Source: Paenibacillus sedimenti (GTDB lineage Bacteria > Bacillota > Bacilli > Paenibacillales > NBRC-103111). From it: a stretch of 64,000 bases of DNA. The notes under the pieces were generated by a model. It was not told where the DNA came from, made no database searches, and saw nothing but the letters and a program-made list of their open reading frames with translations. The stretch covers positions 124,001-188,000 of the forward strand of contig NZ_JACVVD010000010.1 in assembly GCF_014534655.1 (NCBI RefSeq), written 5' to 3'. The translations under genes were made by a program, and so were the position numbers. This document shows, one piece after another, positions 8,587 to 17,103 of this stretch. The first letter of the stretch is position 1; each line of letters begins with the position of its first letter.

Positions 8587-9886
8587 CGTTCAACACCTCC
8601 GTTCCATCCAGACCGCACCAGTGAATCAAGGTCAATGCGATCATCTCCGCAGCTTCAAACATATGATCGAGCACTATATGCTCGTTGGGATAATGAGCGA
8701 CATGCGTGAGGCCCGGGCCGAAAACGATGCACGGCGTTTCACCCAGCAACGTCAGCAAGCCGCCATCTGTCCCCCATGGCGAAGCTTCAATGACAGGTTC
8801 CTCTCGCCTAACCTCCCGGTACTGCTGCCCCAGAATCCCCATCAAGGCATGCTCCGGATCGACGCTGCCCGGAACCCATCTTGCGCCGAACCATTCCACC
8901 GCAGCCGGATGCTCTTCAAACCAAGGGTCCTTTTCCGCCAGCCGCTCCATCCACCGGATCATTTCCTCTTTGGCCTCTTCCAGCTTTTCTTCCGGCGCAA
9001 CGCCCATTCTCCCTTCCAGCTTAACGGTATCGGGTACGGACGAAGGCCAGTTCCCGCCCTGAATGACTCCGATATTTATCGGGATCGGAATGGGGTTATG
9101 TGCATATAACGGATCGACTACCCTCGCATTTCGCAGTTCCTCAAGCTCCCGGATATGCTGCACCACGGCCATGCTTTTCTCGATCGCGCTGACCCCTTCA
9201 TACCGGGTTCCGCCATGAGCCGAGCGGCCTGTGACCTCAATGCGGAACCACATGGACCCCTGCTGCTTCGGAAAAATCCGCAGATTGGTCGGTTCCGGAA
9301 TAAGCGCCGCATCAGCCTTATATCCTTTCAAGATCGTGGCCAGCGTGCCCGCTCCGCCGCTTTCCTCCTCAATGACGCTTTGCACGATAACGTCGCCCTT
9401 CAGCTTAATCCCAAGCCCGCGAATCGCTTCGACAGCCAGCAGCGAGGAAACGACTCCGCCTTTCATATCCGTCGCTCCGCGCCCAAACAACTTCCCGTTC
9501 TCCACTTTGCCACTGTAGGGATCATCCCGCCACTGCTCGCGGGTTCCTTCCGGAACGACATCCATATGACCATTGAGGATGATGGAGCGCCCCCCTCCGG
9601 AACCTTTCATGACCCCAACAACATTGGGACTGCCTGCGAACCGGCTCCGGGGAGAATAAAAAAACGGATGCGCTTCGAGCACCTCCCCATCCGGCTCCCA
9701 CCAATCCACATCCAGCCCCATCCCGCGCAATTTATCGGCAATGAGAACCTGCACCTCCTGCTCATTGCCTTGCGTACTGGGGATCCTGACCATGCTTTGC
9801 AGCAATCGGGTTCCTTCTTCCCGATGAAGCTGTATCCACTGATGAACGTGCTTACTCAGCAATTCGGCGTTCAGATCGGCTGCCAC
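8567..9886 (-). CDS. yodQ: M20-family deacylase (YodQ / ArgE / DapE-like)
   Basis: 439-residue metallopeptidase-fold amidohydrolase. Metal-site motifs are visible: NGHMDVVPEG, the bridging GRGATDMKGG, the catalytic EEE in VIEEESGGAG, and a C-terminal GPGLTHVAHYPNE. It hydrolyses N-acyl groups from amino acids. In Bacillus, yodQ lies in the same kamA cluster. In the acetylated beta-lysine route its natural job would be removing acetyl from 4-acetamidobutyrate to give GABA, which the next two genes would consume. The start is GTG at 9886, with AAGGAGGG 7 bases upstream. The pathway role is inferred from order. Confidence 0.87.
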   Translation of the reverse strand: MAADLNAELLSKHVHQWIQLHREEGTRLLQSMVRIPSTQGNEQEVQVLIADKLRGMGLDVDWWEPDGEVLEAHPFFYSPRSRFAGSPNVVGVMKGSGGGRSIILNGHMDVVPEGTREQWRDDPYSGKVENGKLFGRGATDMKGGVVSSLLAVEAIRGLGIKLKGDVIVQSVIEEESGGAGTLATILKGYKADAALIPEPTNLRIFPKQQGSMWFRIEVTGRSAHGGTRYEGVSAIEKSMAVVQHIRELEELRNARVVDPLYAHNPIPIPINIGVIQGGNWPSSVPDTVKLEGRMGVAPEEKLEEAKEEMIRWMERLAEKDPWFEEHPAAVEWFGARWVPGSVDPEHALMGILGQQYREVRREEPVIEASPWGTDGGLLTLLGETPCIVFGPGLTHVAHYPNEHIVLDHMFEAAEMIALTLIHWCGLDGTEVLNDEPASE

Positions 9887-9905
9887 AAGATTCCCTCCTT
9901 CAGGT

Positions 9906-10568
9906 TTATGAAAGGTAAGCTATTTGCTCCGGGATGATTAAAGTTGCTTCGGTATGACCGACAACATCCTCGACCGTGTACGGGGACATGATTTCTTTTA
10001 AAATCAGCCCTTGCTCCCCTACCTCCATCACGGCCATCTCGGTAATGATCAAATCGACACAGGCCCGCGCCGTCAGCGGTAAATCACATTGTTTCTTCAC
10101 CTTCGATTCCCCTTGCCGGTTCACATGATTCATCAGAACGATCACTTTTTTCGCTTTTTGCGCGAGTTCCATCGCCCCTCCGATGCCTGCAACCCGCTTG
10201 CCCGGTACGATCCAATTGGCTAAATCCCCGCATTCACTGACCTCTAGCGCCCCAAGTATCGTTACGTCAATACATCCCCTGCGAATCATGGCAAAAGCTA
10301 TGGAGCTGTCGCAATAGGAAGCGCCATCTACAATGGTGACCGGGTAACCCCCAGCGTTGCAGAGAAAAGCATCTTCTTCACCCGTTGCCGGGGCTCCGCC
10401 TGCGCCCAAAATCCCATTTTCGGCATGAAAAATAACTTCAACGCCATCAGGCACATAATCCGCAACCTTGGTCGGGATGCCAATTCCCAGATTGACGACC
10501 ATACCGTCCGATAACTCCTGAGCAGCCCGCTTCGCTATTCGGTCGCGGTTTTCTTTTCCCATACCCAT
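9906..10568 (-). CDS. yodR: 3-oxoacid CoA-transferase subunit B (YodR-like)
   Basis: About 220 residues, beta subunit of a family I CoA-transferase. The catalytic glutamate lies in FHAENGILGAGG, and GIGIPTKVADYVP is the typical N-terminal block. The start chosen is ATG at 10568, with AAAGGGGTG upstream. It overlaps the alpha-subunit gene by 34 bases, a common arrangement for ScoA/ScoB and AtoD/AtoA pairs. The substrate is probably the 3-keto acid made by the upstream aminotransferase (3-oxo-6-acetamidohexanoate), activated by transfer from succinyl- or acetyl-CoA. This assignment rests on cluster logic. Confidence 0.88.
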   Translation of the reverse strand: MGMGKENRDRIAKRAAQELSDGMVVNLGIGIPTKVADYVPDGVEVIFHAENGILGAGGAPATGEEDAFLCNAGGYPVTIVDGASYCDSSIAFAMIRRGCIDVTILGALEVSECGDLANWIVPGKRVAGIGGAMELAQKAKKVIVLMNHVNRQGESKVKKQCDLPLTARACVDLIITEMAVMEVGEQGLILKEIMSPYTVEDVVGHTEATLIIPEQIAYLS

Positions 10569-11263
10569 TCCCAATTCACCCCTTTGCCCAGGATCACCAT
10601 ATCGACGAAAATGCCCGGCGTGACAATGCATTCGGGGTCGAGCCCGCCGAGCGGGACAATCTCATCGGCTTCCACAATCGTAATTTGACCGGCCATGGCA
10701 ACCAAGGGATTCAAATTCCTGCCGCTTTTATCGTAGACCAGATTGCCCAAAGGGTCAGCTTGTTTCGCATGCACAATGGCAACGTCAGCCTGTAAAGCCG
10801 ATTCCACCAAATACGTCGTATCCCCGATCGAAACCGTTGCTTTGCCCTGCTCCATGATGGTGCCGACGCCGACATCGACCAGAACCCCCCCAAGGCCGAC
10901 GCCGCCCGCCCGGATTTTTTCAGCCAGCGTACCTTGCGGGTAAAATTCCACCTCCATGGTACCTTCTTCCATCCTTTGACCGGCAAAAGGGTTCGAGCCT
11001 ATATGGGAGGCAATAACCTTCTTGACCCGGCCTGCAGTAACTAACCGTCCAATGCCGATATGCGGGAAACCTGTATCATTCCCGATGATCGTTAGATCTT
11101 TGACCCCCTTCTGCATAATGCCCTCGATGATCGTCGGTGGCGTACCAATGCCGCCGAATCCGCCATACATCAACGTGCAACCGTCTGTAATGACTTGAAG
11201 CGCCTCGTCCAAACTTCTAATTTTCCCCACTCTCACTTCATCCGCTTTCCCATGTGGCCTCAT
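10535..11263 (-). CDS. yodS: 3-oxoacid CoA-transferase subunit A (YodS-like)
   Basis: About 242 residues, alpha subunit of the CoA-transferase. It carries the glycine-rich CoA site GGFGGIGTPPT, followed by NDTGFPHIGIGRL and the LVESALQADVAIVHA segment of the family. ATG at 11263 has GGGGGGAG 5 bases upstream and overlaps the preceding stop as ATGA, so it is translationally coupled to the yodT-like gene. It pairs with the overlapping beta subunit to give the heteromeric enzyme. Confidence 0.88.
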   Translation of the reverse strand: MRPHGKADEVRVGKIRSLDEALQVITDGCTLMYGGFGGIGTPPTIIEGIMQKGVKDLTIIGNDTGFPHIGIGRLVTAGRVKKVIASHIGSNPFAGQRMEEGTMEVEFYPQGTLAEKIRAGGVGLGGVLVDVGVGTIMEQGKATVSIGDTTYLVESALQADVAIVHAKQADPLGNLVYDKSGRNLNPLVAMAGQITIVEADEIVPLGGLDPECIVTPGIFVDMVILGKGVNWEWVWEKKTATE

Positions 11264-12615
11264 CCAATCTCCCCCCATTCATACCCGGTAACCTCTTGCA
11301 TGACTTCTCGAACCGTTTCTTCCAGCATGCTCACAAGCAGGTCGATTTCTTCTTCCGTTATCGTGAGCGGCGGGGCCACAATGATGGCATCTCCTGCCCC
11401 GTCCACCCCGCCTGCAGCCGGGTAAACGAGAAGGCCCTTTTGAAAAGCTCTTTCAATAACCCTGGAAGTAACACCTAACCCGGGTGGAAACGTTAGCTTG
11501 TTAGACCGGTCGGAGACAAATTCCATGGCCAAAAGAAGTCCAATGCCCCGCACATCGCCGATCATCTCAATTTGTTCAGCCATTTGACGCAACCGGGCCA
11601 GCAAATAGCTGCCCTTCTCCTCGGCCGCAAGGACGAGCTGATGTTTGTCTATATAATCGAGCACCGCCAGAGATACCGCCGCCGATTGCGGGTTGGCGCT
11701 GTACGTATGACCGGACATAATGCTTTTGGAGCCCTGCAAAATAGGTTCCATCACATGATCTTTAACCAGTGCAGCAGCCATCGGGGTATATCCGGCGCTC
11801 ATCCCTTTGCCCAGTGCCATCAGATCCGGTTCGACGTCAAAGTGCTCCATACCGAACATGGCTCCCGTACGGGCAATACCGGTCATCACCTCATCGGCGA
11901 TGAATAAGATCTCATGACGTTCGCAAATCTCCTTGATCTTCTTGTAATAGCCTTCGGGCGGCACAACGGCGCCGCCTGCAGCGCCAATGATCGGCTCCGC
12001 AATGAATGCCGCGATATGTTCGGCCCCGATCCGCTTGATGGCAGTATCCAAATCATCCGCGCAAGCCAGCTTACACTCCGGGTAAGTTTTGTTCAACGGA
12101 CACCGGTAGCAATAAGGTGGCACGACGACCGGGAAGTCCTCCAATAACGGAATAAATCGTCTTCTTCTCAGTACATGGCCAGACATCGAAAGCGCGCCCA
12201 TTGTAATCCCGTGATAGCTCATCCGTCGTGAGATCACCCTATTTTTGCCAAGTCGTCCCTTCTCCTGCCAATGCTGAATGGCAACCTTCATCGCCGTCTC
12301 CGTCGCTTCCGATCCGCTGTTCACGAAGAAAGCCCAGTAATCGTGACCGGGCGCCAAGTCGCTCAGCTTCTTCGCCAGCTTTTCGGCCGGTTCGCTTGTA
12401 AACTGGGAACGGTATACAAAAGAAACCTTGTTCGCCTGCTCCAGCATCGCATCGATGATCTCTTGAGCCCCATGCCCGATACTCACGGTCACCGCGCCGG
12501 ATGAGGCGTCCAAATAAGCTTTGCCCTGATCATCGTACAAAAAAACGCCTTTTCCATATTCGATAGTCGGATAATAGTGATCCAATACCGGTTTGATTAA
12601 ATGCTCCCGCTCCAT
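11260..12615 (-). CDS. yodT: Class III aminotransferase (YodT-like, acetyl-beta-lysine aminotransferase candidate)
   Basis: 451-residue PLP-dependent aminotransferase. The PLP lysine is in LMALGKGMSAGY and the cofactor-ring aspartate in LFIADEVMTGIARTG. The sequence resembles B. subtilis YodT and the adenosylmethionine-8-amino-7-oxononanoate-like branch more than GabT, so the cluster has two different class III enzymes. In the pathway it would remove the 3-amino group of N6-acetyl-beta-lysine to give the 3-keto acid used by the CoA-transferase. ATG is preceded by GGGGGTG. It lies 32 bases after yokU. Confidence 0.86.
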   Translation of the reverse strand: MEREHLIKPVLDHYYPTIEYGKGVFLYDDQGKAYLDASSGAVTVSIGHGAQEIIDAMLEQANKVSFVYRSQFTSEPAEKLAKKLSDLAPGHDYWAFFVNSGSEATETAMKVAIQHWQEKGRLGKNRVISRRMSYHGITMGALSMSGHVLRRRRFIPLLEDFPVVVPPYCYRCPLNKTYPECKLACADDLDTAIKRIGAEHIAAFIAEPIIGAAGGAVVPPEGYYKKIKEICERHEILFIADEVMTGIARTGAMFGMEHFDVEPDLMALGKGMSAGYTPMAAALVKDHVMEPILQGSKSIMSGHTYSANPQSAAVSLAVLDYIDKHQLVLAAEEKGSYLLARLRQMAEQIEMIGDVRGIGLLLAMEFVSDRSNKLTFPPGLGVTSRVIERAFQKGLLVYPAAGGVDGAGDAIIVAPPLTITEEEIDLLVSMLEETVREVMQEVTGYEWGEIG

Positions 12616-12647
12616 AAGGCACCCCCGGAGATCCGCACAGGTACGGT

Positions 12648-12911
12648 TTATTTCAGAAAAATGTTCTTGATCCGCGGAGCTTTCATCAGCTCTTCATAAC
12701 GAAACACAGATCCAAGCACGGACACGTCATGCCAATACAGCGCCTCTTCGACTTGCTGCGAGATGCCTTCGGTTACATAGATGCCGCAGCCCGCACACTC
12801 AAGCGCAGGGACTTCCATAATCTTCACCGCCGATTTGCCGTCCGGCATGATCCAGTAGCAATCTTTCACACTTTCCCGAATATCTTCCGTTTCACACCAA
12901 ATGCAATTCAT
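12648..12911 (-). CDS. yokU: YokU-family zinc-finger-type small protein
   Basis: 87 residues. An N-terminal CIWCE and a central ECAGCGI give two CxxC pairs, a probable YgiT-like zinc-binding fold. YokU proteins accompany kamA in Bacillus genomes. Their role is unknown, and binding of metal or nucleic acid is only inferred from the cysteines. ATG at 12911 follows AGGGAGGACG. It is the first gene of the minus-strand operon, with a sigma-54 promoter about 60 bases upstream. Confidence 0.85.
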   Translation of the reverse strand: MNCIWCETEDIRESVKDCYWIMPDGKSAVKIMEVPALECAGCGIYVTEGISQQVEEALYWHDVSVLGSVFRYEELMKAPRIKNIFLK

Positions 12912-12968
12912 ATGCGTCCTCCCTCTTTCATATGGGTATAGAACATTCTTGCGCCTACTTCATTACTA

Positions 12969-12985
12969 TGCAAAATGGATGCCAA
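12969..12985 (-). promoter_or_regulatory. Sigma-54 promoter of the yokU-to-aldehyde-dehydrogenase operon
   Basis: On the minus strand TGGCAT-N5-TTGCA, with GG and GC exactly 10 bases apart; only the last base of the -24 box departs from consensus. Predicted start is near 12958, giving a leader of about 47 bases to the yokU ATG. Confidence 0.82.
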
Positions 12986-13046
12986 CTTTTCGTGGAAGGC
13001 CTCCAACCTTCCGTCCTAGTCGTTCAGTACCTGCAAGCCGCCAGCG

Positions 13047-13078
13047 ATTTTGCAGTGCCTATTTTTTTGCGGCAAAAT
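13047..13078. promoter_or_regulatory. Inverted repeats, candidate activator binding site (UAS)
   Basis: TTTTGC-G-GCAAAA at 13065-13077 is a perfect 13-bp palindrome. A second ATTTTGC lies at 13047-13053 and pairs with GCAAAAT at 13072-13078. The pair sits between the two divergent sigma-54 promoters, about 60-85 bases from each, a reasonable place for a dimeric enhancer-binding protein. KamR binding is inference. Confidence 0.45.
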
Positions 13079-13134
13079 ATTAGATTTATACCGAATGACC
13101 GTTTGTGACACAGATCTCGTCAACGATTTGAAGC

Positions 13135-13150
13135 TGGCACCATTATTGCA
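13135..13150 (+). promoter_or_regulatory. Sigma-54 promoter of ablB
   Basis: TGGCAC-N5-TTGCA with invariant GG (13136-13137) and GC (13148-13149) 10 bases apart, a full consensus match. Expected start is near 13161, about 31 bases before the ablB ATG. Confidence 0.9.
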
Positions 13151-13191
13151 TATAGCTGACTTAGGGGAGAAAGGGAAAAGGAGGATGCCGG

Positions 13192-14049
13192 ATGTCGAAT
13201 GATTTGCCCTATTATACGAATCAGGTCGAGAAAGGCAGTGATTATACGGTAAGCTTCTGCCTTGATTTCTTTAACAAAAGATTGAGGGTGGATGATTACA
13301 TGGGAAATGTTGATGCCATCTTCAGGAGAATCGCTGAAATTGCCGAAACCAATGCGATAACCAAAGTGTTTATCAAATCGAGAGAAGAGGATTGGCAGGC
13401 CTTTTTATCGAAAGGCTGGATGTTGGAGGGGATTTATAAAGGATATTTTCGCGGCTGCGACGCTTTCTGCATGGCTTACTATTTGGACCTTGAACGCCGG
13501 ACTAGCGATTATTGGATGGAGGAGGATCACATTCTTAAGCAGGTACTCGCTCTCCCCCTCAAGTCCGATCGGCCCGCGGTACCGGCTAATTGCACCATGC
13601 GAATCGCCCGTGTAGAGGATGCTGAGAAGCTCGCCGCCTTATACGAGCAAATCTTTCAAACCTACCCGACACCGATGAACGATCCCGGCTATGTCGAAAA
13701 AGTCATGCGGGAGGGAACGATTTTTTATCTCATAGAATCGCCTGATGAACTGGTCAGCGCCGCCTCTGCGGAGATCAATGCGACCTACGGCAATGCAGAA
13801 ATGACCGACTGCGCCACCCTCCCCTCCTACCGGAATCAGGGACTCATGAGATTGCTTGTGCATGCTTTGGAAGATGAATTGCTCGCGCGAAATATCACCT
13901 GTGCTTATTCGTTATCCCGAGCCCTTTCCTTAGGCATGAATGCGGTTTTCTACCAGATGGGGTACGGCTATTACGGCAGACTTACGAAAAATTGCGATAT
14001 CTATGATAAATTCGAGGATATGAACCTGTGGGTCAAAAAACTGAAATGA
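13192..14049 (+). CDS. ablB: Beta-lysine N6-acetyltransferase
   Basis: 285 residues. The C-terminal half (about 140-260) is a GNAT acetyltransferase domain with the acetyl-CoA-loop region around LPSYRNQGLMRLLVHALEDE. The N-terminal half, with the FIKSREEDWQAFLSKG and EGIYKGYFRG blocks, matches the AblB/YodP family. It acetylates the 6-amino group of beta-lysine made by KamA. ATG at 13192 follows AAAAGGAGGATG. It is transcribed from its own sigma-54 promoter and ends one base from the convergent rpoN stop, so the two transcripts must overlap at their 3' ends. Confidence 0.9.
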   Translation: MSNDLPYYTNQVEKGSDYTVSFCLDFFNKRLRVDDYMGNVDAIFRRIAEIAETNAITKVFIKSREEDWQAFLSKGWMLEGIYKGYFRGCDAFCMAYYLDLERRTSDYWMEEDHILKQVLALPLKSDRPAVPANCTMRIARVEDAEKLAALYEQIFQTYPTPMNDPGYVEKVMREGTIFYLIESPDELVSAASAEINATYGNAEMTDCATLPSYRNQGLMRLLVHALEDELLARNITCAYSLSRALSLGMNAVFYQMGYGYYGRLTKNCDIYDKFEDMNLWVKKLK

Positions 14050-14050
14050 A

Positions 14051-15379
14051 CTATATTCGCTTCCGTCTCACCGATGAAGAAATGCCTAGCTCCTCCCGGT
14101 ATTTCGTTACCGTTCGACGGGAAATCTGAATGCCTTCCTGCCTCATCAGGTCGGCCAATTTTTGATCGGAGTAAGGGTTCCCGTGGTTCTCCCCGCTGAC
14201 CCACTCCTTGATTCTCGCTTTTACATGTTCCGAGGATGCCGAATCTCCATGGTCCGTCTGCAAGCCGGAGGGGAAAAAGAACTTCAGCTCAAAAACGCCC
14301 CACGGCGTTTGCGCATATTTGCCGGCCGTCGCCCGGCTAACCGTTGATTCATGCATACTCAATTTGTCGGCAATCTGCCTGAGCGTCATCGGTTTGAGCT
14401 GCTCCGTCGCTCCTTTCCGAAAAAAATCGATCTGCTCTTCCACAATCGCCTGTGTAACACGAAATATGGTCAATCGCCGCTGCTCCATACACTTCACGAA
14501 AAATTTCGCCGAACTTAATTTATCCAAAAGAAACTTGCGCGCTTCTTTATCCGCCATGCTCTCCTTAGCCATTCGTTCGTAAGCACCATTAACCAATAGG
14601 CGGGGCGAAGCTGCGTCGTGATTCAACACCATGAACTGTTCGCCCGTCTTTTCAATGATCACGTCCGGAATGATATATCTGATTTCTTCCGTTTGGAATG
14701 CTGCACCGGGGCGGGGATTCAATCCCTTGATCACATCGATCGCAGACTGAATCTCCTGAGAAGGCGCTTGCAAGATCACCGACAATTTATGAACGCGATA
14801 ATCGGCAACATCTTGAAGATGCCTGTCAATTAATAAGGAGACCAATGGAGAGCATTCCGGCAATTGCCTAACCTGCAGCAGCAGGCATTCCTTCAAATCT
14901 CTTGCTCCCACGCCGACCGGTTCAAAGCCCTGCAGTATCCTTAGGGCCTGTTCCACTTGATCAGACTCTTCCCGAAGCATATTGACAATTTCGTTTATAG
15001 AGAGGCCGAGATATCCCTTGTTGTCCAGATTCCCGATCATAAACGCAACAATCCTGCGAACCGAAACCGCGATTTCTCTGACAAAACCTAATTGCTCCTT
15101 TAAATGCCCTTCCAAGGAAGCATCATGCCTTGCGGTGTTTTGCAGCGGATCATAATCCGGGGCGCTTGTACCGGTACCGCTATTCGTTTGGCGATAAGCA
15201 CGATATGCATCCCATTCGTTATCGGCGTATTCCAATACAGGATTCTTTTCTATCTCCTGCCGGACTGCATCCAGCAATTCCGTCGATGAGAACTGAAGAA
15301 TCTTGACCGCTTGCCGCAATTGCGGCGTCATGTGCATTTTCAATGCTTGCTGTTGGAACATACCGTATCCCGGGCGCAT
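14051..15379 (-). CDS. rpoN: RNA polymerase sigma-54 factor
   Basis: 442 residues. The N-terminal Q-rich activator-interacting region (QQQALKMHMTPQLRQAVKILQ), the core-binding middle, and the C-terminal RpoN box (SRRTVTKYREELG, where ARRTVAKYRE is the consensus) are all present. It directs core polymerase to -24/-12 promoters and depends on AAA+ activators. ATG at 15379 has AAAGAGGTGAT 4 bases upstream; an in-frame GTG 9 bases earlier is part of that ribosome site. The gene adjoins three sigma-54 promoters and a sigma-54 activator, an unusually compact regulon. Confidence 0.95.
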   Translation of the reverse strand: MRPGYGMFQQQALKMHMTPQLRQAVKILQFSSTELLDAVRQEIEKNPVLEYADNEWDAYRAYRQTNSGTGTSAPDYDPLQNTARHDASLEGHLKEQLGFVREIAVSVRRIVAFMIGNLDNKGYLGLSINEIVNMLREESDQVEQALRILQGFEPVGVGARDLKECLLLQVRQLPECSPLVSLLIDRHLQDVADYRVHKLSVILQAPSQEIQSAIDVIKGLNPRPGAAFQTEEIRYIIPDVIIEKTGEQFMVLNHDAASPRLLVNGAYERMAKESMADKEARKFLLDKLSSAKFFVKCMEQRRLTIFRVTQAIVEEQIDFFRKGATEQLKPMTLRQIADKLSMHESTVSRATAGKYAQTPWGVFELKFFFPSGLQTDHGDSASSEHVKARIKEWVSGENHGNPYSDQKLADLMRQEGIQISRRTVTKYREELGISSSVRRKRI

Positions 15380-15654
15380 AGGTATCACCTCTTTATGGAT
15401 TTATTCATACTTATTCGAGATGGAGAGCTTTTTGTCATTCTTGGGAAATAAAAAAGACAAAAACCCGAATGACAGAACTTGTCACCCGGGGCTAAGGTAA
15501 ATACTTATTCCATTATTTCAGTTCCGTGATGAACCTGTTTACTTCGCCAATCGGCGTTTCACGGTTTCATATCTTTGATGGAAATTTACTGGTTTTTTGG
15601 CGTTTAGAATCGTTTCAGCATGAGCGTCGTGGAAACCCTCTCATACAATGAATA
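15380..15654. other. Intergenic region upstream of rpoN
   Basis: No convincing gene. TGTCATT at about 15433 and AATGACA at about 15468 form an interrupted inverted repeat with inner GGG/CCC, possibly a hairpin in the rpoN leader. The rest shows nothing I can name. Confidence 0.4.
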
Positions 15655-15695
15655 AGCCCAATATCGCTTTATCTGCGCAAGCGATATCGGGCTTT
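15655..15695. terminator. Bidirectional hairpin terminator
   Basis: AGCCCAATATCGCTT pairs with AAGCGATATCGGGCT (one A-C mismatch), with TTTTC on the plus side and TTATT on the minus side. It lies just beyond the stop of the minus-strand cupredoxin gene. Confidence 0.75.
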
Positions 15696-15700
15696 TCAAC

Positions 15701-16441
15701 CTATTTGACGATGATTTTCCCTTTCATCGATTGGGGATGCGGCGCACAGTAATACGTATACTCCCCTGGTTCGGAAATAACTACTGTCGCGGACTCACCT
15801 TTTGCAAGAAGCGGCGTCTTGAAGGTTCCGTTATCGGCAACCGCATTGTGCTTCACGCTGTCTTGGTTCGTGAAAACGATTTTCGAACCCGCTTCTACCG
15901 TAATATCGCCATTTTTAAAGGCAAAGCCGCTAATTTCAATATTGTAGGTCTTGACTTCACCTTTCGTTGAAACGGGTTTATCGGTTGAGCCGTTTACAAG
16001 ATTGACTGTTCGAGTGGACTCCTCATATAGTACGGAGATCCCGAACACTTCGGCAAGAAATCGCGAATGCACAAAAGTAGAATCGTTGATCAGCTGCGCG
16101 GGCCCAACCATGCTTACTTTTACACCGTTAACTACGGCTTCGGAAGACCCGATTTTCAGTTCCACGGTTTTACCTTCTTTTTTCACCGTTACAGTTCTAG
16201 TAGCTTCATCATACCCCACCTCTGAACCAATTCCTTCAGCAAATGCGCGATAAGGTACAAAGAGGGAGTTATTAATCAGGTAAGACTCGTCCAACTTAAG
16301 CGGATTTCCGTTTAGCGTTAATTTCATGTCGGACTTTACCTGTTGCTGCATTCCGGCCTCATGCTCATGCGCCCATGCGGGTGCTGCCCCGAATAACATG
16401 ATTCCTAATCCTAACGATACCAAAAGCCGTTTCTTGCTCAT
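15701..16441 (-). CDS. Secreted cupredoxin-domain protein with copper-amine-oxidase-type N-terminal domain
   Basis: 246 residues. Sec signal peptide to about residue 25 (AWA). Then a domain of the copper amine oxidase N-terminal (stalk) type, with two repeats around LFVPYRAFAEGIG and TFVHSRFLAEVFG, and a C-terminal plastocyanin-like domain (about 160-246). Type 1 copper ligands are visible as His in VKHNAV and the Cys, His and Met of YYCAPHPQSMKG. It is probably an extracellular copper-binding electron-transfer or copper-storage protein. ATG is preceded by GAGGAGGATTTGAG. No neighbouring redox partner is seen. Confidence 0.85.
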   Translation of the reverse strand: MSKKRLLVSLGLGIMLFGAAPAWAHEHEAGMQQQVKSDMKLTLNGNPLKLDESYLINNSLFVPYRAFAEGIGSEVGYDEATRTVTVKKEGKTVELKIGSSEAVVNGVKVSMVGPAQLINDSTFVHSRFLAEVFGISVLYEESTRTVNLVNGSTDKPVSTKGEVKTYNIEISGFAFKNGDITVEAGSKIVFTNQDSVKHNAVADNGTFKTPLLAKGESATVVISEPGEYTYYCAPHPQSMKGKIIVK

Positions 16442-16535
16442 CTCAAATCCTCCTCGTTGATTTCACAGATATCTATTCTCTCTAGTAAACGTAACAAATG
16501 AGAAATCGGTTCACAAGAAAATGAGTAAGTAATTG

Positions 16536-16763
16536 TTACCTTGCGATAAACCTTACATACAAATACCCAACAACCACCGCAGCACAAACCAACTTCTTCA
16601 ATAACCCAAGCGGTATATGTGTAACTTTAAACTTACCTTTATCCCAACTGGTAATACCTTCGTTTACTAACTTCGTTTGCGCATTGATTAAACATAAAAA
16701 TGAAACTAAGGGAATCCCTATCCCCATACCGCGGATGAGAACTTTGAAACTCCGATTATTCAA
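16536..16763 (-). CDS. Small hypothetical membrane protein
   Basis: Up to 75 residues with two hydrophobic stretches (IPLVSFLCLINA and LVCAAVVVGYLYV) separated by a short polar loop. The TTG start has no clear ribosome site and the frame stays open for about ten codons further upstream, so this could be the tail of a decayed gene. No family recognised. Confidence 0.35.
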   Translation of the reverse strand: MNNRSFKVLIRGMGIGIPLVSFLCLINAQTKLVNEGITSWDKGKFKVTHIPLGLLKKLVCAAVVVGYLYVRFIAR

Positions 16764-16856
16764 TGCTTGTTGGATGAATTCGACACAAACTTACATAAAC
16801 CTTCCAGCAAATCCTTGATGGCATGACGTTTCATGAATCTAAATAAAGGACAAAGC

Positions 16857-16891
16857 AAAACCTTCCAAGTAACGCATTGGAAGGTTTTTTT
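16857..16891. terminator. Hairpin terminator
   Basis: AACCTTCCAA and TTGGAAGGTT flank a loop of about 8 bases, with seven T on the plus side and TTTT on the minus side. It lies beyond the stop of the DUF3934-like gene. Confidence 0.75.
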
Positions 16892-16908
16892 CTGTAATCA
16901 TTTATGAA

Positions 16909-17103
16909 TTACTGGTTTTTTCCTATCGCAGATTCAGGTTTATCGCTTTTATCGCTGCTGGAGGCCGCTACGCCATCCCCTTTTTTAGTACCTTTACTTT
17001 TATAAGGTTTTGGAGCGCTCTTTGCTCTGTTGGCACTCGCTTGCCATCTGTTCCATCCCTTTTTATCCGTTCCTCGACCTGTTCCACCTTTACCCTTAGC
17101 CAT
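16909..17103 (-). CDS. Small basic DUF3934-like protein
   Basis: 64 residues, very lysine- and glycine-rich at the start (MAKGKGGTGRGTDKKGWNRW) with KPYKSKG in the middle. This is the pattern of the short DUF3934 proteins common in Bacillales, with a longer serine/aspartate tail than usual. The function is unknown; the charge would suit nucleic-acid binding. GGAGTGAT lies 5 bases before the ATG. Confidence 0.7.
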   Translation of the reverse strand: MAKGKGGTGRGTDKKGWNRWQASANRAKSAPKPYKSKGTKKGDGVAASSSDKSDKPESAIGKNQ

